Below, in pieces: positions 7,296 through 15,769 of a stretch of DNA of 41,677 bases. The DNA is from 2-02-FULL-55-14 sp964473365. GTDB lineage: Bacteria; Bacteroidota; Ignavibacteria; UBA10030. The translations under genes were made by a program, and so were the position numbers. The notes beneath the pieces are model-generated. The model saw only the letters and a list, made by a program, of their open reading frames with translations, searched no databases and had not been told where the DNA came from. Position 1 is the stretch's first letter. Every line of letters begins with the position of its first letter. The stretch is taken from contig CAYYOV010000024.1 in assembly GCA_964473365.1 (NCBI GenBank), positions 1-41,677 on the forward strand. Direction: 5' to 3'.

Positions 7296-7664
7296 ATGGA
7301 CACAAACCCGTATCTCATCGCCGCGGTGGGCGCACTCGCGGGTCTCTTCGCCGGCCTCCTCGGTATCGGCGGCGCGATCATCGTCGTGCCGATCCTCGTC
7401 TATGCGTTTGGCATGTCGCAACAGGAAGCGCAGGGGACGAGCAGCGCCTTCCTGATCCTCCCTATCGGTCTGCTTGGCACGCTGGTCTACTACCAGCGGG
7501 GCCTCGTGAACGTCAAATGGGCGCTTCTGCTCGCGCTTGGGTTCTTTTTGGGGAGCTACTTCGGCGCGCGGGTCGCGACCTCGCTGTCGAACGAGGTCCT
7601 GCAGAAGATCTTCGGGATACTCTTGATCGCCGTCGGCGTGCGAATGGCATTCTTCGGCCGATAG
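7296..7664 (+). CDS. TauE/SafE-type permease, half-size
   Basis: The 122-residue integral membrane protein has four predicted helices. The segment AGLFAGLLGIGGAIIVVPIL is the conserved first-helix signature of the TauE/SafE sulfite/sulfonate exporter family, and QGTSSAFLILPIGLLG is its second conserved block. Ordinary members have two such repeats (about 250 residues). This gene has one, so it would need to dimerise. Such half-size members are known. Substrate is undetermined; sulfite or organosulfonate is the family precedent. It is transcribed from its own promoter at 7232-7264 and ends before a strong hairpin. Confidence 0.85.
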   Translation: MDTNPYLIAAVGALAGLFAGLLGIGGAIIVVPILVYAFGMSQQEAQGTSSAFLILPIGLLGTLVYYQRGLVNVKWALLLALGFFLGSYFGARVATSLSNEVLQKIFGILLIAVGVRMAFFGR

Positions 7665-7710
7665 CAGGTGGGAAATGAGCACAGCAGGCTCGATGCCTTG
7701 CATTCACCTA

Positions 7711-7736
7711 CGACGGCGCGGATGACCGCGCCGTTG
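7711..7736. terminator. Hairpin between convergent genes
   Basis: Arms ACGGCGCGG (7713-7721) and CCGCGCCGT (7726-7734) form a 9-bp perfect stem with an ATGA loop, extendable by two pairs to 7711-7736. It lies between the permease and the ferredoxin-NADP reductase, whose genes end towards each other. Confidence 0.65.
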
Positions 7737-7744
7737 CACTTCTA

Positions 7745-8731
7745 TCACCATTCCTCTTTCGTAAAGGCAGCTCCTACTGATTTCGCGATCCGGGCGATGT
7801 CCTCCATCGCCGAAGGATTGCCGCACGTCATGATGAGCGTCGAAGCAGGGTCGATCCTCTTCTGCAGGTCGGCCTTGGAGACATACGACGGGAGCGTCGG
7901 ACGGACCGCACGGGCGAGGTCCTTCTCAGCGGCGTCCCTGTGTTGCGTGGTGAGTCCGGGATCAGCCGATACCTCTTGCTCGCGCATCGGTAGATCGTAG
8001 AGCAAGCGGAGGAGATTGTTGCCGCGGCCTTTTCCGATATGCGGATCGGAGAGATCGGGGGAGCTTGGTCTGCTCACAGTAGGAAGGTAGACGAGGTCGA
8101 GCTTACCGACCTCCATGATGGCGTGGAGCGTGGCGTGGTAGCCCAGTTCAGCCGTCGTGCGGTTCGCATGGATCAGCGTAAAACGCGTGTCGGTGCTCCG
8201 GCCATGGACTGCCTCGTGGTTCAGCTGCTTCATCATGGATGCGAAGGGTGCCAATCCAGTCCCGGTTCCGACCATCAGCACGTTCCGAAAGCCTTGAGCG
8301 CGCTTTTCGAGCGTAAAGTCGCCCGCGATCTTGGTGTAGTAAATGATGTCGTGGTCTTCGCCGGGCTCGATCTGAAAGAGCGATTCCGTCAACCGTCCTG
8401 CCTGCCCGGTTTCGTTGCGTTCCAGGATCACGTAGAATTCGAGCCAGCCTTCTTGCTCGGTCTCGAACGGGGCGGAGGCGATGGAATACGAATGCGTCAC
8501 CGGCCCGCGGCGTACCTGCCCGTGTTCGTCGAGGTCGGGTTCGTACGCGAACCCTCCCTCCGGTAAGGGAACACGCTTCGTCAGCCGACATTGGTCGCGA
8601 CGCAGAGCGATGTATTGTCCGGCTTTGTACGGAGGAAAGGCGTCGCCCCGCTGAGGTACCAGCCGGAAGACCGCCAGATGAGGGACCAGATTGAACCGGA
8701 GTACTGCGGATCCGACGCGTCGCTCGGCCAT
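7745..8731 (-). CDS. Ferredoxin/flavodoxin-NADP+ reductase (FAD-dependent)
   Basis: This soluble FAD enzyme of the bacterial FNR type passes electrons between NADP(H) and ferredoxin or flavodoxin. The start is set at the ATG at 8731 (328 residues); a GTG at 8764 is an alternative and neither has a clear SD. Seen in the sequence: a FAD-binding motif THSYSIASAP (family RxYS, here with His for Arg), the NADP-binding loop MVGTGTGLAPFASM, the late CGNPSAMEDI block, and a C-terminal KEEW typical of bacterial FNRs. An insertion around residues 57-75, rich in charged residues, lies between the FAD-binding strands. It stands as a single gene between two hairpin or promoter regions. Confidence 0.87.
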   Translation of the reverse strand: MAERRVGSAVLRFNLVPHLAVFRLVPQRGDAFPPYKAGQYIALRRDQCRLTKRVPLPEGGFAYEPDLDEHGQVRRGPVTHSYSIASAPFETEQEGWLEFYVILERNETGQAGRLTESLFQIEPGEDHDIIYYTKIAGDFTLEKRAQGFRNVLMVGTGTGLAPFASMMKQLNHEAVHGRSTDTRFTLIHANRTTAELGYHATLHAIMEVGKLDLVYLPTVSRPSSPDLSDPHIGKGRGNNLLRLLYDLPMREQEVSADPGLTTQHRDAAEKDLARAVRPTLPSYVSKADLQKRIDPASTLIMTCGNPSAMEDIARIAKSVGAAFTKEEW

Positions 8732-8941
8732 GGGGGAAGGGAAAGTGCTACGGTCAAAATACACGCGGAATACACCAGATTCAATGGACCTGCACGATTT
8801 GACCGGCCGGATCGTGTGACGCAGGTCGCATCCCTCCTTAAACCCGTCGGTTGCGGCCGTGTCTATCTCTTGTCACATTTCACGCAGCAGCATCCCGACA
8901 TCGACTGTGCTTGTCATTTCCCATCACTCAGGAGTCGCAAG

Positions 8942-9805
8942 ATGAAACGAACATGGATATCCCTCGCGATCGCGGGGTTGGTGTTCGCCGGCTGTGAATC
9001 GACCAACGAGCCGGCCACGACCTCGCAACTGGACGATGATGTTGCAACAGCGGTGGCCGGCGCTGTCGCTGAAGATGGTGGAGGTGCGGCCGACCAGATC
9101 AACGATGCCGCCAGTCTTGCCTCGCCCGGCGGCTTGCAGCCATCGGTCGCACTCATGGGGGCCGGATACGGCATCGATGGCGGTGCGGCCATCGACACGA
9201 CCTACGATGCCGTGACCGGTTGGTGGACGGCCAAGATCTCTCGCACCCGGCTTGCTGTCGGGGGCGCATATGCGTCGTTCGTGTACCGGGAATATCAGTA
9301 CCAGTTCCTCAATGCGAATGGACTTCCGCAGCGTCGCTACATCGTCAACGGAGATACGGCCCGGACGATCACGTTCAAGATCCTGCGCGGTGTCGGTTAC
9401 CACCGGACGCCTCGGCGGACCCATCGTCTCGATTCGCTCAGCGGCAATTGGGTCGTGACCAACGCTCATCTGGCGACCGTCACGATCTCCGGCTCGACTG
9501 ACACGTACTTCCGGCACGGGATCGATACGCTGGTGACCCGCGAGGCGACGCGGACGCATGACAACACGCTGCGCATCACGAACCTGCAGGTGACCCGAAC
9601 GCGGCCGACCCCGGGGACGACTCCGACGGTCACCGGGACCATGTCGGGCACCTATCAGGCCACGATCACCTTCCTGCGCGGCGAGGTCTACCGTGAACGA
9701 TCGGTCAACCGTGATTTCACCGTCACCTATACGGGGGATGAAACGCGGGTTGGCGTGGGTGGCCGGACGTTCCGATTCGACCGTCGGTACGGCGTCGGGA
9801 TGTGA
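8942..9805 (+). CDS. Putative lipoprotein of unknown function
   Basis: I do not recognise the family. The 287-residue product starts at 8942 (GGAG upstream). Its signal sequence ends in LVFAGC, a lipobox, followed by an acidic, Ala-rich linker (residues 20-50). From about residue 85 the protein is a chain of beta-rich, Thr/Arg-rich segments alternating every 12-20 residues, for example YVNGDTARTITF-like and TGTMSGTYQATITFL. This suggests a secreted beta-sandwich or repeated-strand fold on the outer membrane. It is followed by a GC hairpin and then the Tat-exported phosphoesterase. No enzymatic motif is visible. Confidence 0.8.
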   Translation: MKRTWISLAIAGLVFAGCESTNEPATTSQLDDDVATAVAGAVAEDGGGAADQINDAASLASPGGLQPSVALMGAGYGIDGGAAIDTTYDAVTGWWTAKISRTRLAVGGAYASFVYREYQYQFLNANGLPQRRYIVNGDTARTITFKILRGVGYHRTPRRTHRLDSLSGNWVVTNAHLATVTISGSTDTYFRHGIDTLVTREATRTHDNTLRITNLQVTRTRPTPGTTPTVTGTMSGTYQATITFLRGEVYRERSVNRDFTVTYTGDETRVGVGGRTFRFDRRYGVGM

Positions 9806-9826
9806 GAGCGAGATCATCGATGGCAT

Positions 9827-9857
9827 GCGCGGCCTCGCCCCTCGGGTGAGGCCGCGC
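9827..9857 (+). terminator. Hairpin terminator after the lipoprotein gene
   Basis: Arms GCGCGGCCTC (9827-9836) and GAGGCCGCGC (9848-9857) pair perfectly over 10 bp, and the inner CCC/GGG extends the stem. No T-tract follows, so release efficiency is uncertain. Confidence 0.65.
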
Positions 9858-9925
9858 CGCGTACACACCCTCTTGCACTCGAAGGGACCTCTCTCTACGT
9901 TCATGATCATCTCCCGGGAGGTCCG

Positions 9926-11440
9926 ATGAAGGTCCGTCGCTCGCTGCACGCCTACGCTACCCGCCGCCAGTTCCTTCGACAGGCCGGCCTTGCTTCGATG
10001 GGCCTGTTCCTTGCGGACAAGATCCTCGCAGATCCGTATCGCCCCGTCCATGGGCTCGTCGACGATGCCCGACACGTGCGCATCACTGGCCGCGTTACGA
10101 TCGGCGGCTCCGGGGTGAAGGGAGCGATCGTCAGCGATGGCGCGTCCGTCGTTGCCACGTCCGCTGACGGCGCGTACACGCTCCACTCAAACAGCCGGCA
10201 GGAATTCGTATCCCTCTCGCTCCCGTCGGGGACGGAGATCCCGGTGAACCCCACCGGAACCGCCCGGTTCTATCACCCCATCGTTCCGGGGGCCGGGGAG
10301 GAGTTCGAAGCGTCATGGGACCTTCGCCGCCTCGAAGAAAGCGACGAGCGCCATCGCTTCATGGTACTTGCCGATCCGCAGGTACTCGACCTGGACGACG
10401 TCAAACGATTCCATGCCGAGACGGTCCCCGACGTCCGTTCGGTGGAGCGCGAACCTGGCGGGCCACTCTTCGCAGTTGGTTGCGGCGACTTGATGTTCGA
10501 CCGGCTTAACTTGTTCCCCGAATATGAAAAGGCCGTGGCCATGAGCGGCGTGCCGACATTTCAGGTCATCGGTAACCACGATGTCGTCAACGCCGCACTG
10601 TCCGATGAACCGTCGTCGCGCGCGTTCCGGTCCCTCTTCGGCCCGACGGCGTATTCGTTCAATCGGGGAGACATCCATTACGTGGTCCTGGATGACGTGC
10701 TCTGGATCGGCCGTGGATACTTCGGCTACATCGACGACGTCCAGCTCGCCTGGCTGCAGCAGGACCTTTCGTTTGTCGAGAAAGGCCGGACGGTGGTCGT
10801 GTTCCTTCATATCCCCGTCTACGACAAGCAACACGAACGACTGGGAGAAGCAAAGCCCGGGAACGCGTCCGTCGTGGTCAATCGCCAGGCGCTCTACAAA
10901 GTGCTCGAAGGGTACGACGCGCACTGTCTCGTCGGCCATATGCATGAGTCGGAGCACCTGCGTGACGGCGGCGTGCGGCACCACGTGTGCGGTGCCGTGT
11001 GCGGTGCGTGGTGGACGGCGGATGTATGCGGCGACGGAACTCCCAACGGGTACGCCGTGTATGAAGCATCGGGGAGCACGCTTCGATGGCGCTACAAAGG
11101 GACCGGCCGGCCCTGGGACCATCAAATGGTCGTGCATCCTCGCGGTGCCGACCCGAAGCGGCCGGATGCCATCGTTGCGAACGTCTGGGACGCGGATGAA
11201 GCGTGGGAGGTGGTGTGGTACGAGGACGGCATCAAGACAGGGGCCATGCAGCGCTTTTCCGGCATTGATCCGGCCACCGTCGCCCTGTTCCAAGGGTCGA
11301 TGCTGCCGAAGAAGCACGGCTGGGTGGAGCCGTTCCCAACCGACCACCTGTTTGCAGCCGCACCGTCGCGACGGGCGAGGGAAGTGATCGTGGAAGCGCG
11401 TGATCGGTTCGGCCGTGTCTACCGCACAGCCGTCCTGTAG
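9926..11440 (+). CDS. Tat-exported calcineurin-like metallophosphoesterase (MetallophosN/C type)
   Basis: This 504-residue periplasmic or surface phosphoesterase starts at 9926 after GGGAGGT. Residues 12-30 (TRRQFLRQAGLASMG) form a twin-arginine signal. A beta-sandwich N-domain (about 46-125, RITGRVTIGGSGVKG) precedes the metallophosphatase core. Its metal ligands are visible in order: VLADPQVLD, VGCGDLMFD, IGNHDVVNA, FLHIPVYDK and LVGHMHESEHL. A C-terminal domain (about 370-504) completes the three-part layout known from Bacteroidota proteins. The likely substrates are phosphomono- or diesters. It is a single gene, with pfkA 92 bp downstream having its own promoter-like element. Confidence 0.88.
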   Translation: MKVRRSLHAYATRRQFLRQAGLASMGLFLADKILADPYRPVHGLVDDARHVRITGRVTIGGSGVKGAIVSDGASVVATSADGAYTLHSNSRQEFVSLSLPSGTEIPVNPTGTARFYHPIVPGAGEEFEASWDLRRLEESDERHRFMVLADPQVLDLDDVKRFHAETVPDVRSVEREPGGPLFAVGCGDLMFDRLNLFPEYEKAVAMSGVPTFQVIGNHDVVNAALSDEPSSRAFRSLFGPTAYSFNRGDIHYVVLDDVLWIGRGYFGYIDDVQLAWLQQDLSFVEKGRTVVVFLHIPVYDKQHERLGEAKPGNASVVVNRQALYKVLEGYDAHCLVGHMHESEHLRDGGVRHHVCGAVCGAWWTADVCGDGTPNGYAVYEASGSTLRWRYKGTGRPWDHQMVVHPRGADPKRPDAIVANVWDADEAWEVVWYEDGIKTGAMQRFSGIDPATVALFQGSMLPKKHGWVEPFPTDHLFAAAPSRRAREVIVEARDRFGRVYRTAVL

Positions 11441-11465
11441 GAGGTGAGGTCCTTCCTTCCACACC

Positions 11466-11482
11466 TTTTTTTTGGTACGTTG
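11466..11482 (+). promoter_or_regulatory. T8 block plus TACGTTG upstream of pfkA
   Basis: T8 (11466-11473), GG, then TACGTTG (11476-11482). The layout is nearly identical to 18097-18112 before aguB. No matching -35 hexamer is apparent. Confidence 0.4.
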
Positions 11483-11532
11483 ACGTCCGTTTCATTAGGA
11501 TCGCACTGTTCGAACTTCCTTCGAGGTATCTC

Positions 11533-12693
11533 ATGCGTATCGGCATTCTCACCGGCGGCGGCGACGTGCCCGGCCTCAACCCCTGTATCAAGGCCGTTGT
11601 GTATCGGGCGCAGGACCAGGGAATTCAAGTGGTCGGGATCAAGCGTGGATGGGCCGGGCTCCTCTATTACAACCCTGACGACCCGACAACCCACGACGCC
11701 TGCGTAGTTGAACTGAACAAGATGAACACCCGCACGGTCGACCGGACCGGCGGAACGTTCCTGCACACGTCCCGGACGAACCCGCAGAAGACAAACAGCC
11801 AGGGGATCCCGGACTTCCTGCGGACGAAGGAACACGCGTCGCTCAAGGATGGGGACAAGGTCGACTTCACGAAGCACGTCCTTCGCGTCATCGCCCATCT
11901 GAAGCTCGATGCCATCATTTCGATCGGCGGCGACGATACTCAGAGCTACGCCCTGCGCCTGCACAAAGAGGGTTTCCCGATGATCTCGATCCCCAAGACG
12001 ATGGACAACGACGTCTTCGGGACCGACTACTGTATCGGTTTCTCGACGGCCGTCACGCGCAGCATCGACTTCATCACCGCCCTGCGGACCGTGGCCGGTT
12101 CGCACGAGCGCATCGCGGTCGTCGAGCTCTTCGGACGCAATTCGGGCGAGACGTCGCTCATTTCGGGCTATCTGGCCGGCGTCGATCGTGCCCTCATCTC
12201 TGAGGTCCCCTTCGACATGGAAAAACTGGCGGGATTCCTGGCCGAGGACAAGCGCACCAACCCGTCGAACTACGCGATCGTCACGGTCTCCGAAGGTGCG
12301 CATTTCAAAGATGGCTCCGTCGTCGAGACGGGTCCCGAAGACGCCTATGGACACCGGAAATTGGGGGGCATTGGCGCGCTGGTCGAAGATCAGATCAAAA
12401 AGATCCTCGGCGCTCACACCGTGTATCAGCAGGTGGCGTATCTGATGCGCAGCGGAGAACCGGACGCCCTCGATCGGATGGTGGCTACATCGTACGCGCA
12501 CCTGGCTATCGACCTTATCTCGCGCAAGAAATTCGGGAAGATGGTCGCTCTCCGCGATGGCCGCTACACATACGTCGCGATCGAGACGCTCTCGCAAGGC
12601 GTCAAGCGCGTGGATGTCGGCGAGTTGTACGACACGGAGCAGTACCGTCCGAAAGTCGTCGACCTGCTGAACAAGCCGATGTTCTTGTACTGA
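11533..12693 (+). CDS. pfkA: 6-phosphofructokinase, probably PPi-dependent
   Basis: This cytoplasmic glycolytic enzyme phosphorylates fructose 6-phosphate. The 386 residues begin with the nucleotide/PPi loop LTGGGDVPGLN. The two donor-specificity positions are readable. GGDDT at 132-136 has Asp where ATP enzymes have Gly (E. coli G104), and PKTMDND at 154-160 has Lys where ATP enzymes have Gly (E. coli G124). Both residues are those of pyrophosphate-dependent enzymes, so PPi is the predicted donor. The fructose-6-phosphate site is present in TMDNDVFGTDYCIGF and the later VVELFGRNSGETSLISG. The gene has its own promoter-like element and a strong intrinsic terminator 66 bp after the stop. The symbol pfkA is used for the family; pfp would reflect the predicted donor. 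Confidence 0.93.
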   Translation: MRIGILTGGGDVPGLNPCIKAVVYRAQDQGIQVVGIKRGWAGLLYYNPDDPTTHDACVVELNKMNTRTVDRTGGTFLHTSRTNPQKTNSQGIPDFLRTKEHASLKDGDKVDFTKHVLRVIAHLKLDAIISIGGDDTQSYALRLHKEGFPMISIPKTMDNDVFGTDYCIGFSTAVTRSIDFITALRTVAGSHERIAVVELFGRNSGETSLISGYLAGVDRALISEVPFDMEKLAGFLAEDKRTNPSNYAIVTVSEGAHFKDGSVVETGPEDAYGHRKLGGIGALVEDQIKKILGAHTVYQQVAYLMRSGEPDALDRMVATSYAHLAIDLISRKKFGKMVALRDGRYTYVAIETLSQGVKRVDVGELYDTEQYRPKVVDLLNKPMFLY

Positions 12694-12708
12694 GGAGAAC
12701 GATTGTGA

Positions 12709-12829
12709 GGTGAAAGGTGAGGGGAGGGAGGAAGAGGGAAGGGGCCTCGGTAAACGGCGAAGGCGCGGAGCGATCCGCGCCTTCAGGTTTTTGTGGCCCG
12801 CGCTCACACCCCTCCATCCTTCCTCCTCA
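12709..12829. repeat. 7-nt periodic purine arrays, facing pair
   Basis: Five plus-strand 7-mers run from 12709 to 12743: GGTGAAA, GGTGAGG, GGAGGGA, GGAAGAG, GGAAGGG. A pyrimidine-rich counterpart at about 12805-12829 reads on the minus strand as a similar purine string starting right at the stop codon of the next gene. The pfkA terminator lies between them. Confidence 0.5.
12759..12792 (+). terminator. Intrinsic terminator of pfkA
   Basis: A perfect 11-bp stem (12759-12769 with 12774-12784, arm GAAGGCGCGGA) closes a GCGA loop. AGG and a T5 run follow. This is the clearest intrinsic terminator in the window for the plus strand. Confidence 0.85.
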
Positions 12830-13363
12830 GACCTTCGGTGCTTTTGTCACCGCTCGGGCTCTGAAGAGGATGTCCTTCTGTTTCTTGTGGAAGGCGACCG
12901 TGGCTGAGTCCACCCGTCGGCTGTATTCCGTTCTCGCCGCTTCGACGCGGTTGTGGAAGATCAGAGTGGCCACGAGACCAGCGAAGAGTCCGGCGACTGC
13001 TCCAGGGAGCGCTCCCATGAACGCCCAACACAGTCCTCCTGTTGCGACCGCCGCGGCCACGACCAACCCCCACGGCATCGAATCCACCGGACGACGATCG
13101 ACCACCAGCCGACCGCGCTCGTCGAAGGCCACGCTCTTCATGAGCTTGTCCCATTCCTGCTCAAGCCGCTTGAGCTCGGCGAGCCGTTCCTCCGACCCCG
13201 ATCGCGTGAAGATCAACTTCATCTCCTTTCGCGATTCGGACCCCTTCAGGACCGCCTCTTCCTGAGAGGAGGTCAGGATCCATCCGAATTCCGATCGTCG
13301 CCGCACCTCGCTTTGTTGACGTTCGGGCCTTACCCCCACGACGAGTGATTCAACGCGGTCCAT
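12827..13363 (-). CDS. Uncharacterised two-helix membrane protein
   Basis: I do not recognise the family. The 178-residue protein starts at 13363 with GGGAGG 5 nt upstream. Residues 55-78 are a charged helix, possibly coiled coil (ERLAELKRLEQEWDKLMKSV). Two hydrophobic helices follow at about 97-115 and 119-138 with a short Gly/Pro turn, then a second charged helix (140-170). This hairpin-in-membrane layout with cytoplasmic coils resembles small membrane-associated proteins of unknown role. It sits 18 bp downstream of the T9SS esterase gene on the same strand, so it is probably the last gene of a three-gene operon. Confidence 0.72.
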   Translation of the reverse strand: MDRVESLVVGVRPERQQSEVRRRSEFGWILTSSQEEAVLKGSESRKEMKLIFTRSGSEERLAELKRLEQEWDKLMKSVAFDERGRLVVDRRPVDSMPWGLVVAAAVATGGLCWAFMGALPGAVAGLFAGLVATLIFHNRVEAARTEYSRRVDSATVAFHKKQKDILFRARAVTKAPKV

Positions 13364-13381
13364 ACGGGCCTCCCATCATAG

Positions 13382-15769
13382 CTATTTCGTGAGCACGATC
13401 TTGCGGGTGGCTGTAGCGCCTGCGGCCTGCAGACGGATGAGATAGACTCCCGATGCCGCTCGATCGGCCAGCCAGACAGCCCCATGGTGCCCGGCGGGAA
13501 GAACGCCATCGACCAGCGTCGCGACACGCCGCCCCAGCAGATCGACGACCGTCACCAGGACCCTGGTACGGTGGTCCGTCCGGAAGCGGACCTGCGTCGC
13601 GGCATTGAATGGGTTGGGATATGCCGGGTCGAGCGCAATGTCTGTAGGGATCTCAGCGGTGGCATGAGCGGAGCTCAATGTCACCGATGCCTCATAGATA
13701 CTGCCGTCCTGAGGCGGCTTGCGGATCCTGATCCGGAACACATCGCCTGTCTGAGGAGGGACCGTCTGGACAGGAGATGTGAACTGCACGGCCCAGCTCA
13801 GTTGGACCGGAAGCATTGATCCGGATGGCACGAAGTACAGCTCGTCAGCGTGACTGAGCCCCCCCGAAAGGTCGGCGTCGACGAAGATGAATGCTGGCTT
13901 GACATCGGTACCGATGATACGGACCGAGAATCGAACCGGCTGTGCATCGACCCCGAGAGCGGCCAGTGATGTGTCCGAGGGCTGATCGGTCACGGTGATC
14001 TCGTAGTCTTCGGCAACGGGCTGGCCATTCAGCATCGTTCCATCGACCATGACCGCGGGCAGCGAAACAGTTCCGGTGAGGTTGGAATGTCCGACCACCC
14101 ATCGGGTGGAATCGGGCCACACGCTGGGTGTGTCAACCACCGTCAGTGCGAGCCGTTTTCCCTGAAAGAGCGGACCCTCGTCCTCCGGACCTCCGATCCG
14201 CGTCGAGGTGACAAGGAGGGAATCTGTGACCGCCGATCGAATGGTGTAGAACATTCCGGCGGGGGAACGTTGAACCTGCAATCGGAAGGGTGCGGCGAGG
14301 TTTGGATCATCATGCACGAAGTACGCCCGCATTTCCAGATCGCCGTGTCCGGAGATGCGCGACAATATGATCGGCATCGCGAGGTGCGCGTTCGCAAGGC
14401 TCAACCGTTGACTGGTGACGCTCGACGTGGCTGAGCCATCCGAGGCGGTTGCCCGCAGGCGATAACGTGTCCCATTGCCGTGCTCCGTTGTCATCCACAG
14501 GAGCGAGTCGATAGCAGCGCGGCCAGTCGCGAGTGTGGCCCAGGTGGCGCCGTCGTCCGAACTCCAGAACACGTCGACGAGCAATGGATCGCTTTCCGGA
14601 TCGTCGGCGCGCCACCGGATGAGCGTTGTTCCGGAGACATGCTCGTCGACCGGCGACAGAAGGGAGATGTCGGGCGCGCCGTTGCCGGGATTGTCCACCC
14701 GGAAGGTGCCGGTGGTCCGAAGTACACGGTAGTTGGTATCGCCCACGGCGATGACGCGCACCTGGTACCGCGTTCCGTCGGGAAGCGCCGTCGTGTTCCA
14801 CGAGATCGTCGAATCGGGGGCGCGGCTCTCGGCCAGGGAATACCAACGGAGTCCGTGATCACGAGAGACGTGGACGAACACGCGCAGCGATGCCGGTGCA
14901 TCGGGAACATGCCAGGTGATCGGGACCGTTCCGCTGACGGTGGTATCTGCCGGTGGCAGCAATGCAGAGACAGCAAGCCGCTGGGGAGCCGCCAGCATCC
15001 TCGCCCCGTGTCGTGGAAGCGTTCGCGAGGCGTGCAAGTCGGCGAAGTACCAATTGTGCTGGGCGTCCGGCGTAAGGTTCAGCGTAGTGTAGCCGTTCTC
15101 GATTCCGTACGCGGCGAGCGTATCAACGAATGCTCCCACGGTCCGCTGGTTGCCCGTTTGTCCCGGCCCGGTGGTGGTGTAGAGGAATTGCATCGCGGCG
15201 TACAGTAAGCGCCTGTCCTGTCTCCAAAGCTGGAGCCACGCGGGATCGTAGAGGAAGAGCGAACCGTCATAACCACCAGCAGAAACGAATCGCTCAGGCG
15301 CCTGGGTGATCAGCATGGCCGACCCCAGGCCTCCGTACGAGAAGCCGTCGACCGACCGGTGCCAGCGTGTCGGAAGTGTGCGATAGTGTGCGTCGATCCA
15401 GGGGATCAGTTCGTCGGCAAGATAGGCCATGTCCGGCCATGTGGGCGGACTGCTGATCCGGGGCATCACCAGGATGACGGGCGGCAGAGCGCCAGACTGC
15501 CACAACGAATCGGCGACGGTCATGATCGATCCGCGCCTTGCCGCGTCCTGTGTGGGAGTGATCCACTCGGTCTCGACGCCGCGGAGCAGCATCACGACCG
15601 GATAGCGTTCGGCCGTCGAGTCGTAGCCCGGCGGCAGGTAGAGATAGAATGACTGCGAGCCGAGCGTGCTGGGGAAGTTCCGTTGCTCCAACCGCGCCGG
15701 CTGGGCCCACGAAGCGGCCACAGAGACCACAAGCATGACGAGTAGGAGGATCGGGGTCCGTCGTTTCAT
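13382..15769 (-). CDS. Secreted esterase with C-terminal T9SS sorting domain
   Basis: The 795-residue exported protein has a signal peptide at residues 1-22. An alpha/beta-hydrolase of the putative-esterase (CE1/esterase D) type occupies about 28-270. The nucleophile elbow is VDGFSYGGLGS, and the probable catalytic His lies in DAQHNWYFADLH. Two Ig/Fn3-like beta domains follow (about 275-370 and 375-470), then a region of unknown fold. The last 80 or so residues (PAYPNPFNAATQVRF to RKIVLTK) are a type A T9SS sorting domain, so the protein should be surface-anchored or released. Its ATG overlaps the stop of the upstream M28 peptidase gene in an ATGA junction, indicating coupled translation. Substrate (feruloyl or acetyl esters, or others) is not deducible. 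Confidence 0.87.
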   Translation of the reverse strand: MKRRTPILLLVMLVVSVAASWAQPARLEQRNFPSTLGSQSFYLYLPPGYDSTAERYPVVMLLRGVETEWITPTQDAARRGSIMTVADSLWQSGALPPVILVMPRISSPPTWPDMAYLADELIPWIDAHYRTLPTRWHRSVDGFSYGGLGSAMLITQAPERFVSAGGYDGSLFLYDPAWLQLWRQDRRLLYAAMQFLYTTTGPGQTGNQRTVGAFVDTLAAYGIENGYTTLNLTPDAQHNWYFADLHASRTLPRHGARMLAAPQRLAVSALLPPADTTVSGTVPITWHVPDAPASLRVFVHVSRDHGLRWYSLAESRAPDSTISWNTTALPDGTRYQVRVIAVGDTNYRVLRTTGTFRVDNPGNGAPDISLLSPVDEHVSGTTLIRWRADDPESDPLLVDVFWSSDDGATWATLATGRAAIDSLLWMTTEHGNGTRYRLRATASDGSATSSVTSQRLSLANAHLAMPIILSRISGHGDLEMRAYFVHDDPNLAAPFRLQVQRSPAGMFYTIRSAVTDSLLVTSTRIGGPEDEGPLFQGKRLALTVVDTPSVWPDSTRWVVGHSNLTGTVSLPAVMVDGTMLNGQPVAEDYEITVTDQPSDTSLAALGVDAQPVRFSVRIIGTDVKPAFIFVDADLSGGLSHADELYFVPSGSMLPVQLSWAVQFTSPVQTVPPQTGDVFRIRIRKPPQDGSIYEASVTLSSAHATAEIPTDIALDPAYPNPFNAATQVRFRTDHRTRVLVTVVDLLGRRVATLVDGVLPAGHHGAVWLADRAASGVYLIRLQAAGATATRKIVLTK

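Noticed and set aside
8924..10186. 420-codon minus-strand frame
   Set aside because: It is antisense to the lipoprotein and phosphoesterase genes, with no recognisable motif.
10313..11464. 383-codon minus-strand frame
   Set aside because: It is antisense to the metallophosphoesterase with intact catalytic motifs on the plus strand.
11419..12807. 462-codon minus-strand frame
   Set aside because: It is antisense to pfkA, whose motifs are complete.
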